From Vallitalea maricola (GTDB lineage: Bacteria > Bacillota > Clostridia > Lachnospirales > Vallitaleaceae), in NCBI RefSeq assembly GCF_036985595.1, contig NZ_BTPU01000099.1, positions 1-40,212 on the forward strand: a stretch of DNA of 40,212 nucleotides, read 5' to 3'. A program made the position numbers and the translations under genes. Below the pieces are notes generated by a model that was not told the origin of the DNA, searched no databases, and worked only from the letters and a program-made list of their open reading frames with translations. This document shows, piece by piece, positions 24,164-32,880 of the stretch. Each line of letters starts with the position of its first letter. The first letter of the stretch is position 1.

Positions 24164-25242
24164 TTTTTATCCCCATCACCATTAATTTTTATCTCTTCAC
24201 AGTTAATTAACTGAGGTATGCTTGAACATATTTCAGCTGCTACTTTCTTAATATCAAAATTTTCTTTTACGAATTCATATGCATTACTGCTTATATCCAA
24301 TCTTTTTTCCTTATTATCAATTAAATACATCAAACCATTTGTCCATTCAATGATAGTATTATCAACCAATAATCCATTTTCTCCATTATTAACAATATAT
24401 GTAAATGGTTCTACATTAGAATAGATTCCTGCGGCTCCTATTGAGCTATATTCTAAAAATTTATTAAAATATTTACAGGAATGAAATTCAGTGTTGTTTA
24501 ATGGTGCAACTGCAATATCCCATTTTCTTGAAAGCAAAAAAGAAACATATTGTTCATAATTCTCTCTGTATGGAAATACAGTTATTGGGATATTTCTCAT
24601 ATAATAATTCTTGAATCCAATTATCTCAATCTTAATCTTATGACCATATTTATTAATTATTGATTGAAACGGTTTATACAACATTTGATTAAAATACGTT
24701 TTATGATCTGTTCCCCCTGCAAAACCAATTGTTATTGTTCCATTATGGCTATCATGCTGTATAATATTAGGTTTATCATTTAATAATAGTGCAGGAGCAT
24801 TGGTGATACTTACTTTTTCAAAAGAATACCTGTATTTTTGTGCTATGTTTTTATTTGTGGTCCATAAGCAGTGGCATGTATTCATTATTGATTTTATATT
24901 ATTCTTTATATCTTTTCTTTGAAAATATGCTTTATTATATGACCTAGATAAACCATCTATATTAAGTAAATCATCATCTAAATAATAGATTAAATATTTT
25001 CCCTTATTTTTACCCAAAGAAATTTTATCAATATCTAATTGTTCTGCTCCTCTAATACATATTATTACATCTGCTATGGAAATATCCTCATTTGTGACAT
25101 GTCTGCTCTCTTTATAAACAAAATTGAGCAATTGTTGTTTCTGTAATAGTTGCAAAGGTTTTATTATTCCCATAATAGCAGATGGTATTGTTTTGAAGCA
25201 AAAGGCTAAAACATTAGTTTTTTTCATAAGAACACATCCCAT
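24160..25242 (-). CDS. GT-B glycosyltransferase (CgeB/group-1-like)
   Basis: A 360-residue GT-B type protein. Recognisable parts are IADVIICIRGAEQ, YLIYYLDDDLL, TITIGFAGGTDHKTYF (donor domain glycine loop), WDIAVAPLNNTEFHSCKYFN and KFLEYSSIGAAGIYSNVEPF with NGENGLLVDNTIIEW, the conserved donor-binding end of group-1 glycosyltransferases. The start is uncertain: ATG at 25242 (9 bases after the preceding gene) or ATG at 25227 (giving MKKTNVLAFCFKT); neither has a strong ribosome site. It overlaps the StrF-like gene by four bases. The likely role is adding a sugar in the spore-surface glycan; specificity unknown. Confidence 0.75.
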   Translation of the reverse strand: MGCVLMKKTNVLAFCFKTIPSAIMGIIKPLQLLQKQQLLNFVYKESRHVTNEDISIADVIICIRGAEQLDIDKISLGKNKGKYLIYYLDDDLLNIDGLSRSYNKAYFQRKDIKNNIKSIMNTCHCLWTTNKNIAQKYRYSFEKVSITNAPALLLNDKPNIIQHDSHNGTITIGFAGGTDHKTYFNQMLYKPFQSIINKYGHKIKIEIIGFKNYYMRNIPITVFPYRENYEQYVSFLLSRKWDIAVAPLNNTEFHSCKYFNKFLEYSSIGAAGIYSNVEPFTYIVNNGENGLLVDNTIIEWTNGLMYLIDNKEKRLDISSNAYEFVKENFDIKKVAAEICSSIPQLINCEEIKINGDGDKK

Positions 25243-25251
25243 ATATCTTTT

Positions 25252-27051
25252 TTACAATCTCCAATAATTAAAGATTCTATCTGCTTTTTTCTTATCATAT
25301 ATTCCTTTTACATCAATTAAAATAGGATAAGTAATATTGGCATCAAAATATTTTTTCAAGGCTTCTAGATTAATCTCTTTATAATATCTATGAGCTACAC
25401 ATACAATGATTGCATCAATATCATTAACATTGTCTAAATCAGTTTGTTTAAGATTATAATCTTTATATACCTGGTCCTTATCAGCTACTGGATCAGTTAT
25501 TATTACATTAATGTCGTATTTCAATAATTCATCTATTACATCTTTTACTTTTGAATTTCTTAAGTCTGGCACATCTTCTTTAAATGTCAATCCCATAACT
25601 AATACTCTGGCATCTTTTACTTTTTGATTATTCTCAATTAGTTTTTTTATGGTTTTTTCTGCAATGATTTTACCCATGTTATCATTTATTCTTCTTCCAG
25701 ATAAAATAACTTCTGGTCGATAATCTAGTTGTTGAGCTTTGTATGTTAGATAATAAGGGTCGATTCCAATACAATGTCCTCCAACAAGTCCTGGAGCAAA
25801 ATCAAGAAAATTCCATTTGGTATTGGCTGCCTCTAGTACTTCTCTAGTATCAATCCCCATTTTATCAAATATTATTGCAATCTCATTTATAAATGCTATA
25901 TTAATGTCCCTCTGAGAATTTTCTATGACTTTTGCTGCTTCTGCAACTTTTATTGAAGAAGCTCTAAATACACCTGCATCTGTTATTATAGAATATTTTT
26001 CTGCTATGATATCTAGAGTCTTTTTATCACAACCGGAAACAACTTTCTTTATTTTATCTACTGTATGTATTTTATCTCCTGGATTAATTCTTTCTGGTGA
26101 ATACCCCACCCAAAAATCTTTTTTATATACTAACCCTGATTGTTCTTCTAATATAGGTACACAAATATCTTCTGTAACTCCTGGATATACAGTTGATTCA
26201 AATACAATAATAGAACCTTTTGTAAGATTGTCTCCTACTATCTTTGTTGCACTTTTAACTGGTTCTAGATTAGGAACTTTTTCTGGTGTGATTGGTGTGG
26301 GAACAGCTATTATATGAAATCTAGATAGTTTCAGTTTTTTTGGGTCTGAAGTAAATTCTAGATTATTTATGTCACTTAACCTTTCTTCACCAATTTCATT
26401 AGTTGGGTCTTTACCTTGTTTGTATAGTTGTATCTTGTTATCATTAACATCGAATCCTACTACTTTCTTACCTCTTTCAGCAAATGTAACTGCTAGTGGA
26501 AGTCCCACATAACCTAATCCAATTACTGAAATAATTTCTGTGTTCATTTTTGAAAACTCCATTCTCAATAAATTCTTATTATTAGCCTCATATTGATAGC
26601 AGAACCCAAAACCACATTTCTCGTAAATACTCTTGGCCGCTATATTATGCTCAAGTACTTCTAAATATACCTTTTGTATCTTCAACCTTTGAATAGCAAA
26701 TTGGCAAATCATCTTTACAACCTTTGCACCTAAACCTTTACCTCTAGCTTCATCTACTCCTATAAAAAATCTTCCAAATTCGGCTTCATCATTTTCAATA
26801 TTGTATAGGGCTACCATACCAACAGCTTGTTTAAGTTCTTTATCTTCCTCTATAATAAATATATAATCATTAGGAGTATTCAGGTACTTGTTAAACCAAT
26901 CCATTTGTTTTTCTAGTTCTATTAAATTATCATTTATAAACCATTTTCTTACAGAATTTTTATTTCTCCATAAAACAACTGATTGAAGGTCATCTATACT
27001 AATTGGCCGTAAAATAATATTGTCTTCATTAATAACATAGTCATGTTTCAA
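25252..27051 (-). CDS. fusion: GNAT acetyltransferase + UDP-sugar 6-dehydrogenase (TviB/WbpA type)
   Basis: A 599-residue fusion. Residues 1-165 are a RimJ/PseH-like N-acetyltransferase: IILRPISIDDLQSVVLWRN, the acetyl-CoA loop RGKGLG (103-108) and HNIAAKSIYEKCGF. Residues 169-599 are a complete UDP-sugar dehydrogenase: ISVIGLGYVGLPLA (Rossmann), FESTVYPGVTEDI, GYSPERINPGD, and the nucleophile in GGHCIGIDPYY (C427), closest to TviB/WbpA enzymes that oxidise UDP-GlcNAc or UDP-GalNAc to the uronate. The dehydrogenase part alone (431 residues, ATG at 26547) has normal family length and its own GGAG nine bases upstream, so a free dehydrogenase may also be made. The gene starts with TTG (27049-27051) behind AAGGAGGG. 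It is 3 bases after the aminotransferase, suggesting one pathway to an acylated amino-uronic acid; substrates are inferred. Confidence 0.88.
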   Translation of the reverse strand: MKHDYVINEDNIILRPISIDDLQSVVLWRNKNSVRKWFINDNLIELEKQMDWFNKYLNTPNDYIFIIEEDKELKQAVGMVALYNIENDEAEFGRFFIGVDEARGKGLGAKVVKMICQFAIQRLKIQKVYLEVLEHNIAAKSIYEKCGFGFCYQYEANNKNLLRMEFSKMNTEIISVIGLGYVGLPLAVTFAERGKKVVGFDVNDNKIQLYKQGKDPTNEIGEERLSDINNLEFTSDPKKLKLSRFHIIAVPTPITPEKVPNLEPVKSATKIVGDNLTKGSIIVFESTVYPGVTEDICVPILEEQSGLVYKKDFWVGYSPERINPGDKIHTVDKIKKVVSGCDKKTLDIIAEKYSIITDAGVFRASSIKVAEAAKVIENSQRDINIAFINEIAIIFDKMGIDTREVLEAANTKWNFLDFAPGLVGGHCIGIDPYYLTYKAQQLDYRPEVILSGRRINDNMGKIIAEKTIKKLIENNQKVKDARVLVMGLTFKEDVPDLRNSKVKDVIDELLKYDINVIITDPVADKDQVYKDYNLKQTDLDNVNDIDAIIVCVAHRYYKEINLEALKKYFDANITYPILIDVKGIYDKKKADRIFNYWRL

Positions 27052-27054
27052 TAT

Positions 27055-28200
27055 CTAGCCCTCCTTAACACTACTAGCCAATTTTATTACCTTGGATGAG
27101 ATTTCATTGACATCTTCCTTGGTTAATCTCATATGCATGGGAAGAGATAGAATCCTTGTACTTAATCTATGAGCATTGGGACAAGTACCCTTTCCATAAG
27201 AATACATACTATATTCAGTGTTATCTCTATAATGTACTCCTGGATAGATCTTATTAAGGTTTAGCGCTATTATTAATTCATCTCTATTGTTTACTTCTAT
27301 GATATACAAATGTCTAGAACATTCACATCCTTTTGCTACAGGTATTGGCCTAATTAGATTTTTATGATATTTGAAGGCTTCATCATACCATAATGAAATC
27401 TGTCTTCTATAAGCATTATCCATGTCCAAATATCCTAGTTGAACCAATGCTATACTAGCCATTATTGAATTACCATGATATTTATATCCCAAATACTCTA
27501 CATCATATCTCCATTTGTAGATCTCCTTATTTAATGAACGAGTATACGTATCTTTATTTATGCCTAACCATGCTAATTTTCTTGCTAATTCATCGTATTT
27601 TTTTTCTTTGAAGCATATCATTCCAGAATCGGCAGTGGGTAGATTCTTGACTGCTTGGAAAGAATAAATAATAACATCAGCTTCTTTCCCCACAATCTCT
27701 CCATCTAGTCTTGTACCACTCATATGTGCCGCATCTAATATTAATTTCAGATTGTACTCTTTACATATTTTTACTATCTCTTTATACTGTCCTGTATTTC
27801 CACCTAGACCTACATACATAATAGCTTTTGTTTTATTGGTTATTTTTTTTCTTACGTCTACAGGGTCTAGACATAGATATTTATCTACATCAGCAAATAC
27901 TACCTTTAGATTTTCATAGGCAATGGCATGGTTAGAAGATATAAATGTCAATGGAGTTGAGATAATCTCATCCCCATCTTCCCATTTACACTCACTCTTA
28001 AATATTTTTACTGCTAAATGAAGTCCTACTGTAGCCGAATTTATAAAATGAGCATTAGGAAGATTAGTATACTCTTTCCATTTTTTCTCGAATTCTATAG
28101 TTTTATATCCTAACCCTGTCCAACCTTTTTCCAGGCATTCTTTTATCTCTTTAAGGCATTCTTCCACCCTAAAGGTCGGTACGAATAATTGTATTGACAT
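27055..28200 (-). CDS. DegT/DnrJ/EryC1/StrS family sugar aminotransferase
   Basis: A 381-residue PLP enzyme that transfers an amino group to a keto group of a nucleotide sugar. Seen are the substrate-end FINSATVGLHLAVKIF, DEIISTPLTFISSNHAI, the PLP-contacting DAAHMSGTRLDG (D156), and the Schiff-base lysine in YSFQAVKNLPTADSGM (K185). The C-terminus has the family's 'YPGVHYRDN' and ILSLPMHMRLTKEDV. The ATG at 28200 has GAGGTGA six bases upstream. It is the first gene of the minus-strand cluster that runs to 15785. The fused GNAT/dehydrogenase follows, so the product may be a UDP-amino-uronic acid; the 3-dehydrogenase that such a WbpA-B-E-D-like route needs is not in the window. Confidence 0.88.
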   Translation of the reverse strand: MSIQLFVPTFRVEECLKEIKECLEKGWTGLGYKTIEFEKKWKEYTNLPNAHFINSATVGLHLAVKIFKSECKWEDGDEIISTPLTFISSNHAIAYENLKVVFADVDKYLCLDPVDVRKKITNKTKAIMYVGLGGNTGQYKEIVKICKEYNLKLILDAAHMSGTRLDGEIVGKEADVIIYSFQAVKNLPTADSGMICFKEKKYDELARKLAWLGINKDTYTRSLNKEIYKWRYDVEYLGYKYHGNSIMASIALVQLGYLDMDNAYRRQISLWYDEAFKYHKNLIRPIPVAKGCECSRHLYIIEVNNRDELIIALNLNKIYPGVHYRDNTEYSMYSYGKGTCPNAHRLSTRILSLPMHMRLTKEDVNEISSKVIKLASSVKEG

Positions 28201-28379
28201 ATCATTTCACCTCAATGAAATCAGTTACAAATATATAAAATTGCAATCTAAGTGTTACTATATTATATTTTTCTTGAATTTAAAACGTTCCAATATTATT
28301 TTAAAATTGTATGCACTTCTTTTAACTCCTAAAAATATAATGGATTAGAATCATTAAATATGACTTAGGTGATTATATT

Positions 28380-29396
28380 ATGAATATTGGTTTTTCAAGA
28401 ATTCCAGTTGGTAAAGGTGGTGCCATATCTTGGATTAAAACATTCAGTAATTATTGTGTCTCACAAGGACATCAAGTAAGATTTAACTATAAAAATAATA
28501 TAGATGTATTTTGCTCTGTAGCTAATTATAATCAACCAGAAGAATTAAAATATTTAAGAAGACATAATATTAAAATATTACACAGATTAGGTTCAATTTT
28601 TTTAGATTATAATTATGATGATAAAAAAATAATTAGTGATGGCAATGAGCATTTTAAAAAATTAATTTCTTGTGCTGACTATCTTGTGTATCAAAGTAAA
28701 TTTTGTAAAACAGTACTTTTTAGAAGTCTATATGATGAAAAAGAACCCGATGGAGATATTATTTATAATAGCACTAACGCCTCTATTTTTTCTCCAAATG
28801 TTAAGCCTATTGTTAGACCTTCAAACAAAAAAATTATTTTATGTAGTGCATATTGGGGGGCTCTAAATACTTCTTTGGAATGTATCAAATTAGTGATTCA
28901 GACTGCAAAAAAACTTCAAAGTCATAGTGACATAGAATTTTGGGTATTAGGGCTTGCTCCCAAAGAAGTTGAGGATTATATTAAAAAAGTCCATTTACCT
29001 AATATTACAAGATTAAACTTATCAAAACCTATTGATTATAAGCTAATGCCACGTTTACTAAAAACAGCAGATTTAGTTCTCCACCTCAAGGCCCATGAAG
29101 GTTGCTCTAACGCAGTTATAGAAACTATGAATATTGGTACACCCCTTGTAGGATTAAACTCTGGTAGTTTGCCTGAACTATTGGGAGATGCTGCTCTTTT
29201 AGCTGATTGTACTAGTGATATAAGTAAATTTCCTAAAGTAAATATTGAAGACTTAGTTGAAAAAGTTTTAAAAACATTAAATAAGGCTTCTAGTTATAGA
29301 AATAAAATGATTAACCGTTCCAAATTATTTTCAGAAGAAGAACAATGTAGTAAGTACTTGACTATTTTAGAAAATTTATATAAAATGAACCATTAA
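28380..29396 (+). CDS. GT4-like glycosyltransferase, paralogue of 36500-37504
   Basis: A 338-residue GT-B protein. It begins MNIGFSRIPVGKGGAISWIK (N-terminal glycine loop) and contains CADYLVYQSKFCKTVLF, IIYNSTNASIF, KKIILCSAYWGALNTSLECI, IEFWVLGLAPKEVEDYIKK, and the donor-site HEGCSNAVIETMNIGTPLVG. The protein encoded at 36500-37504 has the same blocks in the same order (KTFSNYC, QGHQV/KGHQV, PEEL, IEFWVLG, LPELL/TPELL), so the two are clear paralogues. The start at 28380 has TTAGGTGA seven bases upstream. It stands alone, divergent from the aminotransferase gene and convergent with the next gene over a long hairpin. Sugar unknown. Confidence 0.82.
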   Translation: MNIGFSRIPVGKGGAISWIKTFSNYCVSQGHQVRFNYKNNIDVFCSVANYNQPEELKYLRRHNIKILHRLGSIFLDYNYDDKKIISDGNEHFKKLISCADYLVYQSKFCKTVLFRSLYDEKEPDGDIIYNSTNASIFSPNVKPIVRPSNKKIILCSAYWGALNTSLECIKLVIQTAKKLQSHSDIEFWVLGLAPKEVEDYIKKVHLPNITRLNLSKPIDYKLMPRLLKTADLVLHLKAHEGCSNAVIETMNIGTPLVGLNSGSLPELLGDAALLADCTSDISKFPKVNIEDLVEKVLKTLNKASSYRNKMINRSKLFSEEEQCSKYLTILENLYKMNH

Positions 29397-29417
29397 AAAT
29401 ATCAAAAACATATAGTT

Positions 29418-29475
29418 TTAACACATAATAATAAACCTTCTTATCAATATATGAAGGTTTATTATTATGTGTTAA
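29418..29475. terminator. bidirectional hairpin terminator between convergent genes
   Basis: The arms 29418-29440 and 29453-29475 are perfect 23-base inverted repeats (core ACACATAATAATAAACCTTC) around a 12-base loop. It lies between the plus gene ending at 29396 and the minus gene ending at 29472, whose stop codon is inside the right arm. It should stop transcripts from both sides. Confidence 0.75.
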
Positions 29476-30503
29476 TTAGAGTTATTCATTAATATTCTAT
29501 TAAATATCTCTAATGCTTTTAATGATGCATAATCTAAAGTATAATGTTTCATCACATCTTTATAAGCATTTTCTATTATTTTTTCTCTTAATTCATCATC
29601 TTTATATAGCCTATTAATTGCAGCAACCCACTCTTCTACAGTATCGTTAACTAATAATCCATTTTGCTTATTCTTAATTGAATATAGAAAAGGTGCTGAC
29701 TTACTAGATATAATCGCATTCCGCGTAGCCCCTGCTAATGCATATTTAATCTCTGTTTTACAATTTAAACATTCTTCTATAGTCTTTTGACTTCTTTTTT
29801 CTATTTTCTCTTTATAATAATTATCATTAGTTGGTACTGGATTCAATAATATATGTGTTCCTTTTAGAAAACTGATCATATTTTTAAAAGGAACATATCT
29901 ATAACTAGTAACATTTTCTACTCCACTTAGAAATGAAGAACCGCTCATGGTGATAAATCTTATATCTGAATTTTCTTTACTAATAGTATTAATTATGTTA
30001 AATATTAACTTTCTACCTATGGCTCCTGTACTTACCCAAGATATATAAAATTTATCTAGATTTTCTTTTTTAACATTTTTTATTTCTTCTATATCTACAT
30101 AAGTACGTAATACATAAATATTTCTATTATATCTATTAATTTGTTGTTTCATTAGTTTATTTTGACATATCAATGCATGACATCTTTTTATAAATTTTTT
30201 TGGTAATCCATATTGGTCTTCTATTACTAAATCATCTATCATATAAACAAATTTTTTAGTATTATAATATTTGTTAATTAACATAAAGATATTTCTTTTG
30301 TCTTCTCTAGAAATTATTATTCCATTAGCACCTAAACGCTGAAATATAATAATATCATTATTCAAAACCACTTCTTCATTTAATTCTTTATAATATAAAA
30401 CTACTGATGATTCCACATATTTTTTTAAGCCCTTTGATAACTCAAAACAGTATTTTCTTGTACATGGATCATCTTTATTAGAATATATAAATACTAATTT
30501 CAT
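29472..30503 (-). CDS. GT-B glycosyltransferase (group-1-like)
   Basis: A 343-residue protein. It begins MKLVFIYSNKDDPCTRKYC and contains KFVYMIDDLVIEDQYGLPKK, CHALICQNKLMKQQI, YISWVSTGAIGRKLIFNII, KGTHILLNPVPTNDNYYKEK, and the donor-end block EIKYALAGATRNAIISS with NKQNGLLVNDTVEEWVAAIN. These match the same general class as the gene at 24160-25242, though the two are not close. The ATG at 30503 has a GGGGGAGG site 4 bases upstream; an in-frame ATG at 30548 would place that site inside the protein and is less likely. It probably shares the divergent intergenic region 30504-30697 with rfbD. Sugar unknown. Confidence 0.75.
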   Translation of the reverse strand: MKLVFIYSNKDDPCTRKYCFELSKGLKKYVESSVVLYYKELNEEVVLNNDIIIFQRLGANGIIISREDKRNIFMLINKYYNTKKFVYMIDDLVIEDQYGLPKKFIKRCHALICQNKLMKQQINRYNRNIYVLRTYVDIEEIKNVKKENLDKFYISWVSTGAIGRKLIFNIINTISKENSDIRFITMSGSSFLSGVENVTSYRYVPFKNMISFLKGTHILLNPVPTNDNYYKEKIEKRSQKTIEECLNCKTEIKYALAGATRNAIISSKSAPFLYSIKNKQNGLLVNDTVEEWVAAINRLYKDDELREKIIENAYKDVMKHYTLDYASLKALEIFNRILMNNSN

Positions 30504-30697
30504 ACAACCTCCCCCTTCAAACCAAGTACATATGTTGTTACCAATCATATTATAGATTTTATAATCCTAATTCATATTATTATATATTATAAAATATGTT
30601 ACACAAGCTTAAAATTATCTATACAATATTAATTTAATTAATAATTCTTTTTTGAAATTGAATATCATATATTTATATATAAATCCAATAATACGAG

Positions 30698-31552
30698 GTG
30701 AATTTTATTAATATTCTTATAACAGGAGCTAATGGGCAATTAGGTTATGATGCAGTACAATTATTATCACCTTTTCATAAAATAGTTGGTTTAAAAAAAG
30801 AGGAGTTAGATATTACAAAACTTAAGGATGTACAAAATGTTATATCCAATGTAAAACCTCAAGTAATTATTAACTGTGCAGCTTATACAAATGTAGATAG
30901 GTGTGAAGAAAATATTGACTTAGCGTATAACATAAATGCATATGGTTGCTATAATTTAGCACTACTTTCAAAACAATATGATTATCGTTTAGTACATATT
31001 TCTACAGACTATATTTTTGATGGCAAAAAAAATAAACCTTATATAGAATCAGATAAAGCAAATCCTTTAAATATTTATGGAAGTTCAAAACTATTAGGAG
31101 AAAATTTCATTAAGTCGCTATGTCCAAAACATTATATATTAAGAACTTCATGGTTATATGGGCAACATGGTAATAACTTTGTTAAAACAATGCTAAAATT
31201 ATCTATAAAAAATGATACCTTGAATGTAGTTAATGACCAAATAGGAACCCCAACATATACTGTTGATTTATTAAAAGTAATTGCCATGCTTATTAAAACT
31301 GATAATTACGGAATCTATCATGTATCCAATGAAGGTGAATGTAGTTGGTACGATTTTACTAAGAAAATACTTCAATTAACTAATAATAAAACTAAAGTTT
31401 TACCAATAGATTCAGAGCAATTAGATAAACCAGCTAAGAGACCTAGCTATTCAGTACTTAAGAATCATATGCTAGAGCATATATTTAATTATACAATTCG
31501 TTCTTGGGAAGATGCATTAGAGGAATTTTTAATTGTTTTAGAAAAATTATAA
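30698..31552 (+). CDS. rfbD: dTDP-4-dehydrorhamnose reductase
   Basis: Last enzyme of dTDP-L-rhamnose synthesis, reducing dTDP-4-keto-L-rhamnose with NAD(P)H. It has ILITGANGQLG near the start, INCAAYTNVDRCE, the active-site STDYIFDG and Y127-x3-K131 (YGSSKLLGE), the NDQIGTPTYT segment and the final RPSYSVL, all typical of RfbD/RmlD; length is normal. The start is odd. The GTG at 30698 lies inside the ribosome site GAGGTGA (30695-30701), which would best serve an ATT at 30707, five bases further on; starting there gives MNILITGANGQLG, the usual family beginning. It is separated from rfbA, rfbC and rfbB, which are on the other strand at 32881-35295. Confidence 0.9.
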   Translation: MNFINILITGANGQLGYDAVQLLSPFHKIVGLKKEELDITKLKDVQNVISNVKPQVIINCAAYTNVDRCEENIDLAYNINAYGCYNLALLSKQYDYRLVHISTDYIFDGKKNKPYIESDKANPLNIYGSSKLLGENFIKSLCPKHYILRTSWLYGQHGNNFVKTMLKLSIKNDTLNVVNDQIGTPTYTVDLLKVIAMLIKTDNYGIYHVSNEGECSWYDFTKKILQLTNNKTKVLPIDSEQLDKPAKRPSYSVLKNHMLEHIFNYTIRSWEDALEEFLIVLEKL

Positions 31553-31569
31553 AAATTGGAGTGAATCTC

Positions 31570-32589
31570 ATGAAGTCATATTTTTTTATTATCCCTAGTG
31601 GAAATCCAACCACAACTTATGCAAATAAGCTATTTGCAAAAGCTTTACAAAATTTAGGATATGATGTAGAAACAGTTTTAGATTTATCCCAAAAATATAG
31701 GATACTTAAAAATCCAAACTGTGACGCAATATTTTTTCAAAAAACTATTCAATGTCCAGCTCATACTAAAAAATATATAAAACACCTTAAGGGTAAAGTT
31801 AAACTAATTCATATTGATAATGACTTTCAAGATATGCATAAAACAGATAAAGTAGAAACATTAAAAATAACTGATCTCATTATAGTATGTACTTCACAAC
31901 ATAAAAGAGCACTAAAAGAATATACTAATGTACCTATTGAAACAGTTTCAAATATAGTTGATTTTGAAAATTATAATTATGTACCTATTACACAAAAATC
32001 AAATACCCCATTAATTATCAGCTGGCAACAAGCTTGTGCTGATGCCTACACACAAGATTTACTTATGATTGCTAAACCATTATGTGAAATTCATGAACGT
32101 TATAATACCGAACTTCATTTATATGGATGGTATATGGGAAAAAATCATCCTGATCTAAGACATGAAGTACGTAAAGCAATGCCTTTCGCTAAATTTATAG
32201 AATATCAACCATTAACCAAGTATTTAACAGATATAGTACCTAAGTTATCCCAATCTGATATTTTTATTATGCCATATATTAAGCATAAAGGAAGATGGGG
32301 TAAGAGCGGTTTTGGATTAAAAAGAATAATGTTATTAGGACTACCAATTGTGGCTTCAAACACAGAACATCATCGAACCTTAATTAAAAATGGCGAAAAT
32401 GGCTTCCTAGCAACTACAAATGAACAGTGGTATCTCAACCTAGAATCTTTAGTTAAGAGTAAAGAATTGAGAGAAACTTTTGCAAGAAAATCCAGGAAAC
32501 TAATAGAAACAAACTATAATCATGAAATAATTATTCAACAATTCATAACCGCTGTAAACAAACACATATCTCTTTTTACCAAACCTTAA
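31570..32589 (+). CDS. GT-B glycosyltransferase, paralogue of 35472-36488
   Basis: A 339-residue protein. Conserved blocks shared with the protein at 35472-36488 include TTYANKLFAKALQNLGYDVE, CDAIFFQKT, GKVKLIHIDNDF, PLIISWQQACADAYTQDLL, LYGWYMGKNH, SDIFIMPYI and KSGFGLKRIMLLGLPIVASN with NGFLAT. The last blocks fit the donor-binding half of group-1 glycosyltransferases. The ATG at 31570 has GGAGTGA five bases upstream and lies 17 bases after rfbD, so the two are co-transcribed; an in-frame ATG at 31504 falls inside rfbD. A rhamnosyltransferase role is tempting from the rfbD link but is only inference. Confidence 0.8.
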   Translation: MKSYFFIIPSGNPTTTYANKLFAKALQNLGYDVETVLDLSQKYRILKNPNCDAIFFQKTIQCPAHTKKYIKHLKGKVKLIHIDNDFQDMHKTDKVETLKITDLIIVCTSQHKRALKEYTNVPIETVSNIVDFENYNYVPITQKSNTPLIISWQQACADAYTQDLLMIAKPLCEIHERYNTELHLYGWYMGKNHPDLRHEVRKAMPFAKFIEYQPLTKYLTDIVPKLSQSDIFIMPYIKHKGRWGKSGFGLKRIMLLGLPIVASNTEHHRTLIKNGENGFLATTNEQWYLNLESLVKSKELRETFARKSRKLIETNYNHEIIIQQFITAVNKHISLFTKP

Positions 32590-32601
32590 TTCCTTATAGT
32601 T

Positions 32602-32850
32602 TTAGATTTTTATTATTCTGAATATTATATCTTGATTTTGAACATTTAATAAATAATATATAGTAAAACATAAAATTCTTTTTGAAATACTATTAGATAT
32701 TTGTACTTCAGTATCTTTAACATGAGGATATTTATTAAGTTATCCATAAAAATATCTTCTAGGGATAACATTATTATCTAATAATTTATCCCTTATTTTT
32801 AATAAGTCATATTCGCTTATAAATATAATTTAAAAACCAGGATAATTCTT
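32602..32850 (-). pseudogene. degraded C-terminal end of a DegT-type sugar aminotransferase
   Basis: One minus-strand frame from about 32847 down to a stop at 32602-32604 reads NYPGF-stop-IIFISEYDLLKIRDKLLDNN, then VIPRRYFYG-stop-LNKYPHVKD, and ends with SISKRILCFTIYYLLNV. This is the ending of DegT/DnrJ/EryC1/StrS aminotransferases, where P-RRYFYPSLN and S-x2-I-S-x-R-[VI]-L-C-L-P-x-Y are conserved. Two in-frame TAA codons (32740-32742 and 32830-32832) break it, and no N-terminal part is present. It differs in type from the intact aminotransferase at 27055-28200 and lies directly downstream of rfbB, so it was probably a dTDP-keto-sugar aminotransferase of the same operon. The rest of 32590-32880 holds nothing else I can see. 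Confidence 0.72.
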
Positions 32851-32880
32851 TAAATTTTAATTACGTATAGCTTTAACCCA

